Assembly: GCA_900380265.1 (NCBI GenBank)
Contig: LR025083.1
Coordinates: 372,001 to 436,000, forward strand
Direction of reading: 5' to 3'
DNA: 64,000 nt
Source: Serratia symbiotica
Lineage (GTDB): Bacteria; Pseudomonadota; Gammaproteobacteria; Enterobacterales; Enterobacteriaceae
Position 1 is the first letter of the stretch; each line of letters starts with the position of its first letter. The notes beneath the pieces are model-generated. The model saw nothing but the letters and a program-made list of their open reading frames with translations. It searched no databases and was not told the origin of the DNA. Shown in pieces: positions 52,922 through 64,000 of this stretch. Position numbers and translations under genes: made by a program.

Positions 52922-54276
52922 GGTGTGTTCTCCTGTAAGGCACAGACCACCTGCTCCATCGAGGCACGACGTGAACCCTTGATCAAAACGGTAATGACTT
53001 CATGTTCCGCCAGTAGTTCTATCACGCGAGTAATGACTTCTACTTTATTCTGATAATGTTCGCCGTTGCCCGATGCTAGGCTTAAGATTCGACTACACTC
53101 GCCGACACTGATGACCTTATCGATGCCCGCCAGACAAGTTACTTCACCTACTTGGTGATGGTACTCTGTCGCCTTTTCCCCGAGTTCATCCATGTCACCT
53201 ACTACCATTACGCGGTAACCTGGCATCTTTGCCAGCACTTGCGAAGCAACGGTCATCGATCCGACATTAGCGTTGTAGCTATCGTCTAATAGCAGTTTTT
53301 TTTCCGCTAATGCGATTGGAAACATACGTCCCGCCAGCGCGTAAACCTTGCTTAGCCCCAAGTATACCTCCTTGAGGGAAGCTCCTACCGCCATCGCTAG
53401 TGCTGCCGCCGCCAAGGCATTAGCTACGTTATGGTCGCCCAGGAGCGGAAGCACTATCTTGGCGCTGCCAAATGGACTGTGTAGATGGAACTGCGTGCTA
53501 TTGCTATTGCTCCGTATCCCGCTAGCGAAGAAATCCACCCTTGGGTTAGCTTGCATCGAGAAGAACCAGATGTTCTTGCCAGTGAGTATGCTCTGCCAGT
53601 TAGTCAGGTCGTTGTTGTCAGAGTTAATAATCGCCACGCCGTTATCTGGCATTCCAGTAAAAATCTCCCCTTTTGCTTGGGCAACCCCTTCCAATGAGCC
53701 AAAACCTTCCAAGTGAGCAGCTGAGAGGTTGTTGATAAGGGCAGCTTCCGGACGTGCTAAGGCGCTGGTATAGGCAATTTCGCCAATATGGCTAGCGCCT
53801 AGCTCAATGACGGCAAAATCATGCCGTGGCTGAAGACGCAGAAGTGTTAGCGCCACGCCGATATCATTGTTAAAGTTCTGTTCGGTGTACAGTGTCTCAC
53901 CGCACTCATTGAGAATACCGGCAGTCATTTCTTTTACTGATGTTTTCCCAGAGGAGCCGGTTAGTGCCACCACGCGTGCTGGGGACTGCTGACGTACCCA
54001 AGCGGCGAGTTGTCCTAATGCAATGCGGGTATCTTCCACGACTAGTTGGGGCACATCCAGTGCTAGACGATGACTAACTAGCAACGCTCTAGCCCCTGCT
54101 GCTACGGCCTCGGCAGCAAAATCGTGTGCGTTAAACTGTTTGCCCTTCAACGCTACAAAAAGACAACCGGCGGTCAACCTACGGGTATCTGTCTTTACCG
54201 AAACAATGTGGCTATCGGCACCGATTAACTCAGCTTTTAGTATCTCAGACAGTACAAAAAGAGAGACAGGGATCAT
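52915..54276 (-). CDS. murF: UDP-MurNAc-tripeptide--D-alanyl-D-alanine ligase
   Basis: 453 residues against 452 in E. coli. The N-terminal substrate domain contains [16 protein letters not shown]. The ATP loop [11 protein letters not shown] is at 106-116, [11 protein letters not shown] follows, and the C-terminal domain has [14 protein letters not shown] and [11 protein letters not shown]. Function: adds the D-Ala-D-Ala made by DdlB, completing the pentapeptide precursor. It overlaps murE by 4 bases and mraY by 7, a compact coupled arrangement. Confidence 0.97.
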   Translation of the reverse strand: MIPVSLFVLSEILKAELIGADSHIVSVKTDTRRLTAGCLFVALKGKQFNAHDFAAEAVAAGARALLVSHRLALDVPQLVVEDTRIALGQLAAWVRQQSPARVVALTGSSGKTSVKEMTAGILNECGETLYTEQNFNNDIGVALTLLRLQPRHDFAVIELGASHIGEIAYTSALARPEAALINNLSAAHLEGFGSLEGVAQAKGEIFTGMPDNGVAIINSDNNDLTNWQSILTGKNIWFFSMQANPRVDFFASGIRSNSNSTQFHLHSPFGSAKIVLPLLGDHNVANALAAAALAMAVGASLKEVYLGLSKVYALAGRMFPIALAEKKLLLDDSYNANVGSMTVASQVLAKMPGYRVMVVGDMDELGEKATEYHHQVGEVTCLAGIDKVISVGECSRILSLASGNGEHYQNKVEVITRVIELLAEHEVITVLIKGSRRASMEQVVCALQENTPC

Positions 54277-55760
54277 GTCAGCCCTCCCAACAGTCGAGCG
54301 ACAGTGAGACGATCAGAGTAGTATAGGTGCTTGGTACCTACCATTTGGTAATCCTCGTGGCCTTTACCCGCTAGGAGAACGAGATCTTGTGCCTGCGCCT
54401 GCATGATAATGCTGGCCACGGCTTTATCGCGACTAGGAATCACTAGTGCCTGCTCGGCGTTTAGTAGTCCGGCCAGAATGTCATTGATGATTCCCTCTGG
54501 TGATTCAGTGCGCGGATTGTCATCTGTAAGGATCACTTGGTCGGCCAATTTCTCAGCAATCTCCCCCATCATCGGCCGTTTGCCTTTGTCGCGATTGCCT
54601 CCGCAACCAAAGATACACAATAATTGTCCTTTGCAATGTAAACGTGCTGCCACTAGCGCGTTTTTCAACGCATCTGGAGTATGAGCGTAATCCACCACTA
54701 CTGTTGGCTTTCCTGGCACATGGAACACTTCCATCCGTCCGCAAGCTGGTTGTAGACTGCCACTAGTTTCTACTAGTTTATCGAGTGGATAGCCTAGTGC
54801 CAGCAAAGTTGCTAATGACAACAACAAATTCTGAACGTTGAATCCCCCTATGAGACTAGTCACTATTTCGCCATTTCCCCAATAAGAGGTAAAGCCGATG
54901 GTAGCACCATTCTGATGATAGTGAACCTTAGTAGCTTTCAACCAGCGGGCGCCGAAAGGTGGCAATAGGTTATCTACCATGCTGATCCCAACCGCATCCG
55001 GCAATTTTCTTAACCAGCCCACCCCCACCTGGTCATCAGCATTAATGATACTGTGGCCTACATTATGCTGAGAGAATAGACCCCATTTAGCTGCTTCATA
55101 ATTACTCATGTTCCCGTGGTAATCCAGGTGATCACGGCTAAGATTCGTGAAAACCGCTGCGGAAAATGGCAAAGCTGCTACCCGATATTGTACCACCCCG
55201 TGGGAAGAAATCTCTATTGCAGCGAAGGTAGCACCTTGTGCAGCCAAATCTTTTAATTGGTGTTGGATATCTACCGCAGAGCTGGTTGTATTGGTAGCTG
55301 GAGATAGATGGCCAAGTAGGCCATTACCAATGGTTCCCATGACTGCACTGGTTTCACCGAGCCGCTGAGCCCATTGCGCAAGTAGTTGAGTAGTAGTGGT
55401 TTTCCCATTGGTTCCGGTGACGCCAACCAGGCGTAGGCGCTTGGCGGGGTGTTGGTAAAACCGCCCCGCCAGCGCAGAAAGGCGCTGATTTAGTTGGCTC
55501 ATATAAATAATCGGAACTCCCTGAATGTGGGCGATAGCTCCGTCTTCATCTTGACCAGTGGCTTCAGCAATCACCGCGCTAGCGCCAAGGTCGATAGCCT
55601 GTCGAATATAGTGGCGTCCATCTGTTTGATGCCCTGCAATGGCAACAAAAAGATCACCTGGTCCAGCAATACGGCTGTCTAAGATCATGTCCCGTAGCGC
55701 GCAACTGGGCGCCGACGGAACCCAGGCGCTGAGTAAATCGCGCAAATCACGATCTGCCAT
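54273..55760 (-). CDS. murE: UDP-MurNAc-dipeptide--meso-diaminopimelate ligase
   Basis: 495 residues from the ATG at 55760 ([15 protein letters not shown]), the E. coli length. An ATG two codons upstream (55766) is also possible. In the longer numbering the ATP loop [10 protein letters not shown] is at 117-126. [11 protein letters not shown] and the carbamylated-lysine segment YEAAKW are present. The diaminopimelate-selecting motif DDNPRTE shows that the third residue added is meso-DAP. Function: makes the tripeptide precursor in the cytosol. Its start lies within the end of ftsI (14-base overlap). Confidence 0.96.
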   Translation of the reverse strand: MADRDLRDLLSAWVPSAPSCALRDMILDSRIAGPGDLFVAIAGHQTDGRHYIRQAIDLGASAVIAEATGQDEDGAIAHIQGVPIIYMSQLNQRLSALAGRFYQHPAKRLRLVGVTGTNGKTTTTQLLAQWAQRLGETSAVMGTIGNGLLGHLSPATNTTSSAVDIQHQLKDLAAQGATFAAIEISSHGVVQYRVAALPFSAAVFTNLSRDHLDYHGNMSNYEAAKWGLFSQHNVGHSIINADDQVGVGWLRKLPDAVGISMVDNLLPPFGARWLKATKVHYHQNGATIGFTSYWGNGEIVTSLIGGFNVQNLLLSLATLLALGYPLDKLVETSGSLQPACGRMEVFHVPGKPTVVVDYAHTPDALKNALVAARLHCKGQLLCIFGCGGNRDKGKRPMMGEIAEKLADQVILTDDNPRTESPEGIINDILAGLLNAEQALVIPSRDKAVASIIMQAQAQDLVLLAGKGHEDYQMVGTKHLYYSDRLTVARLLGGLT

Positions 55761-57510
55761 CTGCACCCTCCTTTTTATTGATCACTAATTCGCTTTGATC
55801 CCCCATGGGGACCGCATCCGGCTTGATGTTCATGGTACGTAAGACGCCACTCATAATGGCACCAAACACCGGTGCGGAAATGGTTCCTCCATAATACTTA
55901 CCCCCTTGTGGGTCATTAATGACTACGACCAGGGAAAAACGCGGTTGACTTGCTGGTGCTATTCCAGCTGTATAGGCGATATAGCGGCTGACATATTTAC
56001 CGCCATGTCCAACTTTTTTTGCTGTACCGGTTTTAATGGCGATGCGGTACCCCTTTATTGCGGCTTTTAACCCCCCTCCCCCTGGCAAGGCTACGCTTTC
56101 CATCATATGTACGACGGTGCGGACTACAGATTCAGGGAAAACGCGTTCCCCAGCGACGGGGGGATCCACCTTGGTGATCGATAATGGGCGATACACCCCA
56201 AGGCTTCCGATCGTGGCATAGACTCGTGCTAACTGTAACGGTGTTACCATTAGACCGTAGCCGAAAGAGAAGGTGGCTCTTTCGATGTCAGACCACCGTT
56301 GCTTTTTAGGATAAATGCCGCGACTTTCTCCAACTAAACCCAAATTAGTCGATTTTCCTAGTCCAAATAGCGAGTAAGTGGATACGAGCGCTGAGGACGG
56401 CATTGCTAATGCTAGCTTTGAAACGCCAATGTTACTCGATTTTTGCAAAATCCCGGTTATCGAAAGCTCCGCATGGTGGCTTACATCTTTGATATCATGT
56501 CCATGAATGCGGTAAGGGAGGGTGTTTAGTAGAGTATTTTCTTTAACCACACCTTGCTGCAATGCGGTCATCACTACCATTGGCTTGACCGTAGAACCAG
56601 GTTCAAATACATCGGTGATAGCACGGTTACGCATACTATCTTGCAGCGTGTCAGCCTTCTTATTCGGGTTGTAGGATGGGCTATTAGCCATCGCCAGGAC
56701 TTCACCCGTATTCACGTCGATAAGTAGCGCGGTTCCGGACTGTGCTTTGTTGAAGGCCACGGCATTGTTTAGTTCGCGGTACACCAAGGCTTGTAAGCGC
56801 TCATCGATGCTCAACACCAGATTATGCGCCTCCCGGCTTTCTACTGAGCATATATCTTCAATCACTCGGCCATAGCGATCTTTACGCACGGTTCTTTCGC
56901 CTGGTTGACCAGTCAGCCAGCGGTCGAAACTTTTCTCAACACCTTCGATACCTTGTCCGTCAATGTTGGTTACACCGATAATGTGTGATGTTACCTGACC
57001 AGTCGGGTAGTAACGCCGAGATTCCTGGCGTAGGAAAATGCCTGGTAACTTCAGTTGGTGGATGTAATTGCCAATTTCTGGATTGATCTGACGTGCTAAA
57101 TAGATGAAGCGCCCTTTTGAATTGGCGTTAATACGGTTTGATAGTTGATCTAGCGGGATACTCAGTATTTCAGACAGCGCTTTCCAACGGCTATCCAGGG
57201 TAATACCGCCTTGTGCTTTTACCTCTTGAGGATCTGCCCAAATGGCGTTGACTGGTACGCTCACTGCTAATAGTCTTCCGCTGCGATCGCTTATCATCCC
57301 GCGGGTAGTCGGCACTTCTTGTACCCGCAGCGACCGTAGATCACCTTCTTTGACTAAGCGATCCGGGTTAATAACCTGCAAATAAGCAATGCGCACCATC
57401 AATCCCACAACCGCCAACATGATACAGCTGCACAGAAAGGCAAAACGCCAGCTGACATAGTTCGTTTGATCTTCTTGGCGTTTTAACTTACCGGCGCGCG
57501 CGGCTTTCAT
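55747..57510 (-). CDS. ftsI: Septal transpeptidase FtsI (penicillin-binding protein 3)
   Basis: 587 residues against 588 in E. coli. A basic cytosolic tip precedes one membrane segment (about 22-43). The pedestal domain includes [18 protein letters not shown]. The transpeptidase active site has Ser306 in the STVK motif, SSN at 358-360, and KTGT starting at about Lys493. Function: crosslinks peptidoglycan at the division septum in partnership with FtsW. The C-terminal tail after the transpeptidase domain is intact. It lies between ftsL and murE with a 41-base gap to ftsL. Confidence 0.97.
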   Translation of the reverse strand: MKAARAGKLKRQEDQTNYVSWRFAFLCSCIMLAVVGLMVRIAYLQVINPDRLVKEGDLRSLRVQEVPTTRGMISDRSGRLLAVSVPVNAIWADPQEVKAQGGITLDSRWKALSEILSIPLDQLSNRINANSKGRFIYLARQINPEIGNYIHQLKLPGIFLRQESRRYYPTGQVTSHIIGVTNIDGQGIEGVEKSFDRWLTGQPGERTVRKDRYGRVIEDICSVESREAHNLVLSIDERLQALVYRELNNAVAFNKAQSGTALLIDVNTGEVLAMANSPSYNPNKKADTLQDSMRNRAITDVFEPGSTVKPMVVMTALQQGVVKENTLLNTLPYRIHGHDIKDVSHHAELSITGILQKSSNIGVSKLALAMPSSALVSTYSLFGLGKSTNLGLVGESRGIYPKKQRWSDIERATFSFGYGLMVTPLQLARVYATIGSLGVYRPLSITKVDPPVAGERVFPESVVRTVVHMMESVALPGGGGLKAAIKGYRIAIKTGTAKKVGHGGKYVSRYIAYTAGIAPASQPRFSLVVVINDPQGGKYYGGTISAPVFGAIMSGVLRTMNIKPDAVPMGDQSELVINKKEGADGRS

Positions 57511-57551
57511 TTGTTTCCTTCTTGACTATTTCGTTGTTTGAGTTACACTCT

Positions 57552-57872
57552 TCACTGTTTAATGATAATTTTTTCATGGGACGCATCAACATGTTGCATG
57601 TGTAATGTTTTAGTAGCAATACGTTCAACTCGGCTGTGCGCTCCAAGAGAATTTTCTTCTAAAAGTAGGTTACGCCACTCAATATCCAGTGCGTTGCGCT
57701 CTAGTATTAAGTGCTCGCGCTCTACAGTTAGTAGGCGTGTGTAGTACACAGTAGTTACCACAAAAATGGCGGTAATCAGTACCGCTGCCAGTAAAATTAG
57801 TGGCATCTTGGCATGGCGCCTAAGATCGTCGCCAATCACACCGATAAGCGTAAGACGCTGGTTTCCGCTCAC
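57552..57872 (-). CDS. ftsL: Cell division protein FtsL
   Basis: 106 residues, a bitopic protein. A short N-terminus (ending [14 protein letters not shown]) is followed by one membrane segment (about 25-44). The periplasmic leucine-zipper-like coiled coil contains [20 protein letters not shown] and [18 protein letters not shown]. Function: with FtsB and FtsQ, activates FtsW and FtsI at the septum. The start overlaps the rsmH stop by 4 bases (ATGA). It is shorter than E. coli FtsL (121) at the N-terminus only, a difference I recall also for Serratia. Confidence 0.94.
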   Translation of the reverse strand: MSGNQRLTLIGVIGDDLRRHAKMPLILLAAVLITAIFVVTTVYYTRLLTVEREHLILERNALDIEWRNLLLEENSLGAHSRVERIATKTLHMQHVDASHEKIIIKQ

Positions 57873-58810
57873 GTCATTATCTTTTGTGCAATGCGTAGAA
57901 TAGAGCTACGTGCCCGTGGGTTGCTTGCCACTTCATCGGCTAAAGGCAGTATTTTACCAACCGCTTGTAGCGTGCGACCTCCCATTCTGCGTAGTTGGGT
58001 TTCTGTCAGAGCCATGCCCGGAGGAACCTGCGGGCCACGGCTGTGGCGTTGTATAAAACGTTTCACAATACGGTCTTCTAATGAATGGAAGCTAATGATC
58101 GAAAGCCGGCCCTCGGGAGCCAATACTTCTAGCGTGCCATTGAGTGCACATGTAATTTCTTCTAATTCTCTATTAATATAGATCCGGATCGCCTGGAAGC
58201 TGCGTGTTGCAGGGTGTTTGTTTTTTTCGCGCATTGGACTAGCACTAGCTATAAGATCAGCTAGTTGCTTGGTGCGGGTTATTGGTTTTACCCGGTTTCT
58301 TTGTACGATGGCGCGCGCGATTCGCTTGGCAAAACGTTCTTCGCCAAAGGTTTTAAGCACCCAGGAGATGTCGTCGCTATTTGCTTGTCTCAACCATTCA
58401 TAGGCAGATAGTCCGGTGGATGGATCCATACGCATATCAAGCGGGCCATCACGCATAAAGGAAAAACCACGTTCTGCCTCGTCTAACTGAGGTGAAGAAA
58501 CTCCGAGATCAAGTAGGACGCCATTTATTTTTCCTAGTAAGTTGCATTCTCGTACATAGTCTGGAAAAGTAGAAAAGAGGCCGTGTACAATAGTGAAACG
58601 GGGATCGTTGATAGATTTGGCGGCTGTAATAGCCTGAGGATCTCGGTCAAATGCTAACAAACGTCCTCCTTTCCCGAGCTGGGACAAGATTAAACAAGAA
58701 TGACCGCCGAGCCCAAAAGTACCGTCAATATATATGCCGTTACTACGAATATTGAGGCTGCTAACCGCCTGATTTAACAGTACGGTGGCGTGTTTATAAG
58801 TTTTTAACAT
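57869..58810 (-). CDS. rsmH: 16S rRNA N4-methyltransferase RsmH
   Basis: 313 residues, the E. coli length. The N-terminal [13 protein letters not shown], the SAM-binding loop GTFGLGGHS at 30-38, and [12 protein letters not shown] are conserved. [27 protein letters not shown] and the end segment [15 protein letters not shown] follow. Function: methylates N4 of C1402 in 16S rRNA. It is now the first intact gene of the dcw cluster because mraZ is dead. The start ATG at 58810 lies within the last codons of the mraZ remnant. Confidence 0.97.
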   Translation of the reverse strand: MLKTYKHATVLLNQAVSSLNIRSNGIYIDGTFGLGGHSCLILSQLGKGGRLLAFDRDPQAITAAKSINDPRFTIVHGLFSTFPDYVRECNLLGKINGVLLDLGVSSPQLDEAERGFSFMRDGPLDMRMDPSTGLSAYEWLRQANSDDISWVLKTFGEERFAKRIARAIVQRNRVKPITRTKQLADLIASASPMREKNKHPATRSFQAIRIYINRELEEITCALNGTLEVLAPEGRLSIISFHSLEDRIVKRFIQRHSRGPQVPPGMALTETQLRRMGGRTLQAVGKILPLADEVASNPRARSSILRIAQKIMT

Positions 58811-59300
58811 GCTGATAACGACAAGTTTTGTAGCCGTTCAGAAAAGATTCCCGAGATCGCTCACTAGCATCGAAACAATCCTTGTTTGCTTAAACTGAGA
58901 GATAAATTTATGCTTGTTAAGCCCATTAAAAATGACGTGCAGGTGACTCAGTGATCTCTGTTATGAAAAAAAGCTAAAGACACCGCTTGTACTAGGTTGC
59001 AGTATCGACCGCATGCACACATATCTTAGCGATATTACACCCAAATGATGTGATTTTGGATCTTGGTATGAAATATAAACCTATTCACATGGAATGATGT
59101 GTTTTTCTTATTATATGCTGGGCACGTAGAAATTATTAAAAATTTCACTATAATTTCTTTTTTATTGAGCTATTCGGGATACTTAACACCTGTACTTTCT
59201 ATACCTATTACGCGGATGAGTGAACAATAGTATATCCATTCTTTTAGGGTTATCACTAAGCATAGCGCATTAATAATGCTTGTATAGGGTCTCAAGACTT
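58811..59300 (-). pseudogene. mraZ: mraZ (dcw cluster repressor) pseudogene
   Basis: It sits directly upstream of rsmH, the normal place of mraZ. The 3' end reads [13 protein letters not shown] before a stop overlapping the rsmH start, matching the MraZ C-terminus LSERLQDLSL. Further upstream only short resemblances remain, for example near 59260-59290 to the LVNLDSKGRL region, and the frame is full of stops. MraZ binds repeats upstream of the dcw cluster and represses it. No clear series of its TGGGN repeats was seen further upstream. The identity is well supported by the tail and position; the 5' limit is a guess. Confidence 0.65.
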
Positions 59301-59880
59301 AACTCTTTATAAGGGATTCATATCGGAACATCACGTAGATAATAAAGAATATTTGGCTAAAATAATCAGGAATAAATAATCACGAGGGTTACTGAGGTTA
59401 ATCGATCAAGCATCATGGTTGTTAGGGTTTCCCCTTTCTTGACAGGGACGCTTTCCAGTTTCGGAAGTTTTAGTGGGAATAGCCCACTCTTACCCTATAC
59501 TTCCTTATGGGGTAAATGATCAACTGTTGAATACTGACTTTGGGAAGTGAGTGCTTAGCATGGAGCCTTCTCTTATCTCTGTTAGCAATGGCGTCTTTCT
59601 AAACTAATAGCTATAAGACCTTTAGCCTTTGATTATTATTAAGATTTTTATAGGCAGTGCTTTATAACTCAGGAACCATAATCTAGAATATGACACAGAA
59701 GGTGTCTGCCACTGACAACCTTCTTGTTTCCGTTGCTTTAGAAAGATGGTCGCGTCCAGTGTAATGACTCTCTCAGAGTCCTATGCTAGCGAGAGCCCGA
59801 TCACTGCTGTAGGAATGATCATGGTCTGTGTAGTTGATCGCTTTTGTTAGAGTCGCGGGCTGTGAGGCGCAAGTCGTTAG

Positions 59881-60132
59881 CAAGTATCCAGATTTTTATT
59901 TTTGACGCTGCCAGATTTATTCGTAGCTTTGCACCAGAAAAGGAGGGACTGGGTACGGGAATACGTCCTCGATCAATTTTTCGTTAAGACCGACCAGTCC
60001 GTTTACACGACAGATGAAGTTTCCGGCTTGCCTCTTCTAGAGGTCCGTTACTCATTGGTATAGCCCTTTTACTTAGGCTTCATCTTCTATCTGATGCCGT
60101 TTATGCTACTCTTGTACTTAGCTATCCTCTAA
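59881..60132 (+). other. Decayed open frame with a hydrophobic end, unidentified
   Basis: After a TAG at 59878-59880 a plus-strand frame runs 60 codons to a TAG at 60061. It then continues 22 codons further to a TAA. It includes FLFLTLPDLFVALHQKRRDW and, after the TAG, the hydrophobic PFYLGFIFYLMPFMLLLYLA. This could be the remains of a membrane protein. I know no family that fits, and chance cannot be excluded. Confidence 0.3.
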
Positions 60133-61044
60133 CCTTTTTGGTTAAGTTGATCGCCCTCTTCCCATTAATCCGAGCTCAGAATGACGTGCAAGGAAACAGG
60201 CGTGATAGATCCATTTTATGGCTACGCTTTTCATTTCTGTTTCTCGAACGTTTCAGTCGTAGTAAGTTCTACTTGTGATGGAACTGTGCACTTGCGTTGG
60301 CCACTCAGCCGTTTAGGTGAGTTCATCACCAAATCTGCTTCCCTTTGTATTTTTACGCTAATTGTCAACACAAGAGAAGTGACAAGAAGGGCATCATAGT
60401 CGTGCGTATCTCTTTGGATCAGATAACCGGTAGTTGGTGATAAGCAAGTCGAGAGGGTTAAAGATCAGTATTAGCAGAACCCTTAAAAATCAGACGGTTT
60501 CTATCTGGTATATGTAAAATCCAGTTGGAAAATGTAGCTTATTCCTCATCCTGTCCTATTAAAGAAGACTTCGGCCGCCTTGCTAAAATATTTAGTATGC
60601 CTATATATAAATTAGGCAGTACCACGAGCTATTTCCTGCAATCAACGCTACTACGCCACAGCATAGCTTGTTAGGTGACGGCTTGCATGATTTGGCTGCG
60701 ATCTGGTTGAGAAGCTTGTTTTACTCTATAAATGCACGTCTTCTTAAAATCAACATATACCGGTGATGGTCTAGTTTATGCTGCGTCAAGACCAGTCTAC
60801 GTTTTATATCAGCAAGGTTATTCTATCTCTGCTAACTGAGTCCTACGGTGACATAACACTGGGTGAGGTAGCTAGAGAAGCGCCAAAATGGCGGTTTGGA
60901 CCTGGCTGCTTACGCTTGTCCTCGCTGGGCTAGGCCGGGTTTTGAGAGTCCCAAATTTTAGTTATGCACAGTTAGTGCCGTATGTAGCGACTTGCTAAAC
61001 CCAGCCGGTTATAAACCTCGGACAAATAATAGAAATGACGTCAG

Positions 61045-61280
61045 TTAAATATAGTATCAGTGCTTCTGCCACCAGGCATGCTCTCCTCATCCGACAAATC
61101 AATTGACCAGTTGCTGGCATATTCTTTGAGTATCATTTCGAGCCCTTTACCAAAGTCGGAGATCCCTTGTGTCGCGTAATTATTGCTCTACCCTGCCATA
61201 AGGTATCCATAGTTATCAGTCAGGTTTTGTAGAAGGAAAGCTAACGCTGGGTTTCCTGTCACGCTTTGTCGGGTGATGGG
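61045..61280 (-). other. Decayed minus-strand frame, unidentified
   Basis: A minus-strand frame reads QSVTGNPALAFLLQNL and TDNYGYLMAG, meets one TAG near 61183, and continues for about 48 codons with DFGKGLEMILKEYASNW and SIDLSDEESMPGG. The residue mix and the single interrupting stop look like a recent pseudogene. About 300-450 bases to the right, also on the minus strand, another fragment reads GDVLTYQTNSDLPPTMEKRL. I cannot name either one. Confidence 0.35.
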
Positions 61281-64000
61281 CCAAGTAACTTAAAATAAAG
61301 TTCGTGTATATTACAGATTCCTGTGCTGCTTTTTCATAATTTTCAGTATTTGTATCAGGTTACATGCTTAGCGCTTATTCAGCTATCTTGGGTTATTGCT
61401 GCGTATTTGCTCAATCGTGAAATTACGTTACCTACGGGGTTCTCAATAGCCAGGATGGTTACTATTTTGTAACAGTATACGGCCTAGCTTTTAGTTAGCG
61501 GGCACTGGCATGTCAGGCATCCGGCACATGATGGTTCTGCATCTATGTCAGCATTTCATCTAGCCGTTTCTCCATAGTTGGAGGCAGATCGCTATTAGTC
61601 TGATAGGTTAGCACATCGCCGTAAGCGACATCGCCTTAGTTGAGGACGCTGCCCGGTGTGCATCATGCCGATTAAGGTACGTTTCATTGGGATGCTTTAA
61701 ATTGAGGGGAAACAGGCAATACTAGAATTTAACTAGTATTTATGCTGTTTTTATTCAGTTCTATATAGGGATATTCTATATGATTAATAAATTTATGTCG
61801 GATGAAATTACAAATCGCTTCCTGGCACAGTCAATGCTTGTTAGCAAAATCAGGTATCATTTTAATTAAACGACAAGTTTAATCTCAGGGCACGCACTAT
61901 GTTGCTTATTTTAACTATTTCATACCGCACGGTACTGTTAACAACTCAAAAATAAATTGTTGTCAAGTCCGTAACATCAGGTTGAATTATTAGAAGTTAT
62001 ATCTATATGACACTACTATATAGTAGTGTCAGCGGGAAGGCTATGCTATAGCTCAACTAATTGGCGAAAATTCCCGACGTGCGTGTTTGAGAGAGTCTGG
62101 AGGGATAACTCTTTTTTATTTACAGTTTCGGTCCTGCTCAGCGCGAGCCGCCGTCACCGAATAAATAATGTAATTATTGCAGGTGTTGTTTTTAAGAGTT
62201 ATATACATGCTGTATCGTGTAATATCTATTAAATAAGCAGTACTATCCAGAGTTAGTGATACGGTCATACATATGAATATAAGGCGTGTATCCGAAGATT
62301 GGTGGGACGGTGTTAATATATTTCATGTTTTCTGTCCGATAAAGCCGATGGCAAAGTGACGTAATTCTGTCACGTTGTCAATCATTAACCACTCTCTCGT
62401 TCTCTGCTTAGCATACTTGCTTAATAACACCATGTGTCTAAGGGGGTGCGAACTCATTCAGCTTGGATGGATAGACATATGAATTAATAACTTCCGATTG
62501 TAGGCGCTTATACAGCAAGGCATTCCGTTAGTATGCCAGCTATGCATTGCCTCCGTAATCAAATTACAGCAAAATATTATTTTTTCATGCAAGCGCTGAT
62601 GCTATTTTATGAGAAAAGAGATCGAAAATCACTAGGCTCAGCAATTCCGTTAGTTGAAACTTACCCACCGCCTTATGAGCGACCAACTCTCTTTCGAACA
62701 GGTTTCTAAAAAAATAATCAGGTGTGTGATTAATCTGCTATGATTAAATAATGTAGTATGAAACGCTTTTGGTATTGGCTTTGCATATTTGCAGCGATTT
62801 AAAGGTGGTAATTCGGTAGGTAGTATTGGTAGGGATTTTATTATTCCGTGAGTGGAATAAGTGATGCTTTGTATCTAAAAAGAACTCGCTTGATTACTTT
62901 TAAAACTATTTCTGTTTTAAACAGGCTGAATAAGGTATTGATAAGTCAAGTTGTTTTTCTGTCTCTATTGCGGGATTAGGTTTCAGTCATCATGTTAATG
63001 CTTATACCAGTGCTATAATGGGTAATGATGATTTGTATTGTAATATGCAATGACAACAAAGCAAAAATGCAATGTTGGGTAGCGCAAAGCAGCAGTGGTG
63101 CGTTTTGGCCTGCTAGGCCATCAGTTTTAAGATGATTTTTGGCTTTGACAAGGTAGTCCGTACCAGAGATTGTGATTGTATTCATAAACTCACTTGCGCA
63201 GTGCATTAATGTCAACATGTATGACTCACGCAGATTGATATTAACACGCTAATCACCTATGGCGCTTGTTCCTATCCATGCTCGCGTTAGTTAGAAGACC
63301 CGGAGCGATCTGGCTTTTACATGCTGTATAAACTGCTGAGAATGACTTTCTAGCGGCAGACAGTCCGTTCGTCATAGATGAACAAAAACTGCTCGAATTG
63401 ACTCCCAGTCCTCATCGTCGACTCTCCTTTTTGTACAGTTAGGTTAAGTGCGATGTCGCTGGGGATTGATAAGGGCATAAACTTAATGTGAGTGCTTATC
63501 GGTTGGGTAAGTATATAAGTTAGTCTGAGGCGCGGGACAACGGAGTGCATATCTGCACGCCTAGCTTATCAACACGTTGCTATAAGGAAAGTTCATCGCA
63601 CTCGCGCAACTAGGTCTCTTTCAGGAGTCGGTCCATGAATCGATTAGAGATTAATGGGTGGTGTCGGTTGTTGTTCGGCAGTCTGTGAACAGTGCTTGGT
63701 GCAGCACTTTCACGTTATACCCGTGTTTGTTAGCCCTTAATCAGAGCTGTGCCTTCATTTCATACCGTATTATGTAAGGATTATGTCCTTTTATCGATAA
63801 GGCCCAGGTAAGACATAACGCTGATATCGCTTGCTAGATGGTGTCTGGTAATGCGCATTCTCGTCATAGCCCAGCTAGGTGTGGAGAAGTCTTTAATTCA
63901 TCTTAGCTCGGCGTATAGTCTTTCACGGAGACAGGTTATGAATGGCCGCTGCGACGTTGAAATAGGTACAGTTCTCAGTGCCGTTAAGGTGTTTAGAGAG

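Larger units (their letters stand above)
59301..64000. other. Gene-free right end
   Basis: About 4.7 kb without a credible intact gene. Enterobacterial order would place cra and ilvHI here, but I could not align either. Two candidate decayed frames are listed separately. Other open frames, such as plus 60181-60399, plus 62026-62232, minus 62976-63218 and minus 63350-63550, lack domains and good ribosome sites. No tRNA or other RNA gene was recognised. Confidence 0.5.

Noticed and set aside
62026-62200. Possible tRNA suggested by a tagctcaa stretch
   Set aside because: No matching acceptor stem, anticodon stem or T-loop could be built around it.

Overview
The window looks like a chromosome piece from a host-restricted gammaproteobacterial symbiont of the Serratia lineage, most like Serratia symbiotica of aphids. 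This is inferred from protein similarity I recall, from enterobacterial gene order, and from decay: 28 intact genes cover only about 48% of the sequence, and much of the rest is visibly eroded enterobacterial genes. No rRNA, tRNA, CRISPR array, insertion sequence or prophage could be recognised.

Layout. (1) 1-9237: a dead ybeZ is followed by intact ybeY-ybeX-lnt and then leuS-lptE-holA-nadD (translation, envelope lipoprotein maturation, LPS assembly, DNA replication, NAD synthesis). (2) 9238-23325: 14 kb with no credible gene. Very AT-rich blocks alternate with blocks of more ordinary composition, and a cluster of strong palindromes lies near 21.2 kb and 22.9 kb. (3) 23326-36600: degP, dead dgt, mtnN and erpA keep the enterobacterial order. 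After them come dead hemL, ampD, nadC, hofB, hofC and guaC. coaE is intact, zapD is dead, and a tiny intact yacG follows. (4) 36850-58810: dead mutT, intact secA, dead secM, then the complete dcw cluster on the minus strand (lpxC, ftsZ, ftsA, ftsQ, ddlB, murC, murG, ftsW, murD, mraY, murF, murE, ftsI, ftsL, rsmH), ending in a dead mraZ. (5) 59300-64000: no credible gene, only a few open fragments that I could not name.

How it fits together. Enzymes for peptidoglycan precursors, septal synthesis, lipid A commitment, Sec export, lipoprotein acylation and LPS transport are kept, so the cell still builds and divides a Gram-negative envelope. Regulators and accessory parts around this core are dead: MraZ, the SecM arrest peptide, ZapD and AmpD. 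Nucleotide housekeeping is thinned (dgt, mutT and guaC dead). NAD synthesis keeps nadD but not nadC, and haem synthesis has lost hemL, so host or co-symbiont supply is likely for both. The pilus-assembly genes hofB and hofC are gone.

I did not find a convincing new biological system. The most useful new points are the unlisted 54-residue yacG gene, the erased SecM arrest motif, a proline-to-leucine change in the LeuRS editing motif, the truncated FtsQ tail, and the preserved palindromes inside decayed DNA. Pseudogene limits are approximate because they come from by-eye alignment with remembered enterobacterial proteins.
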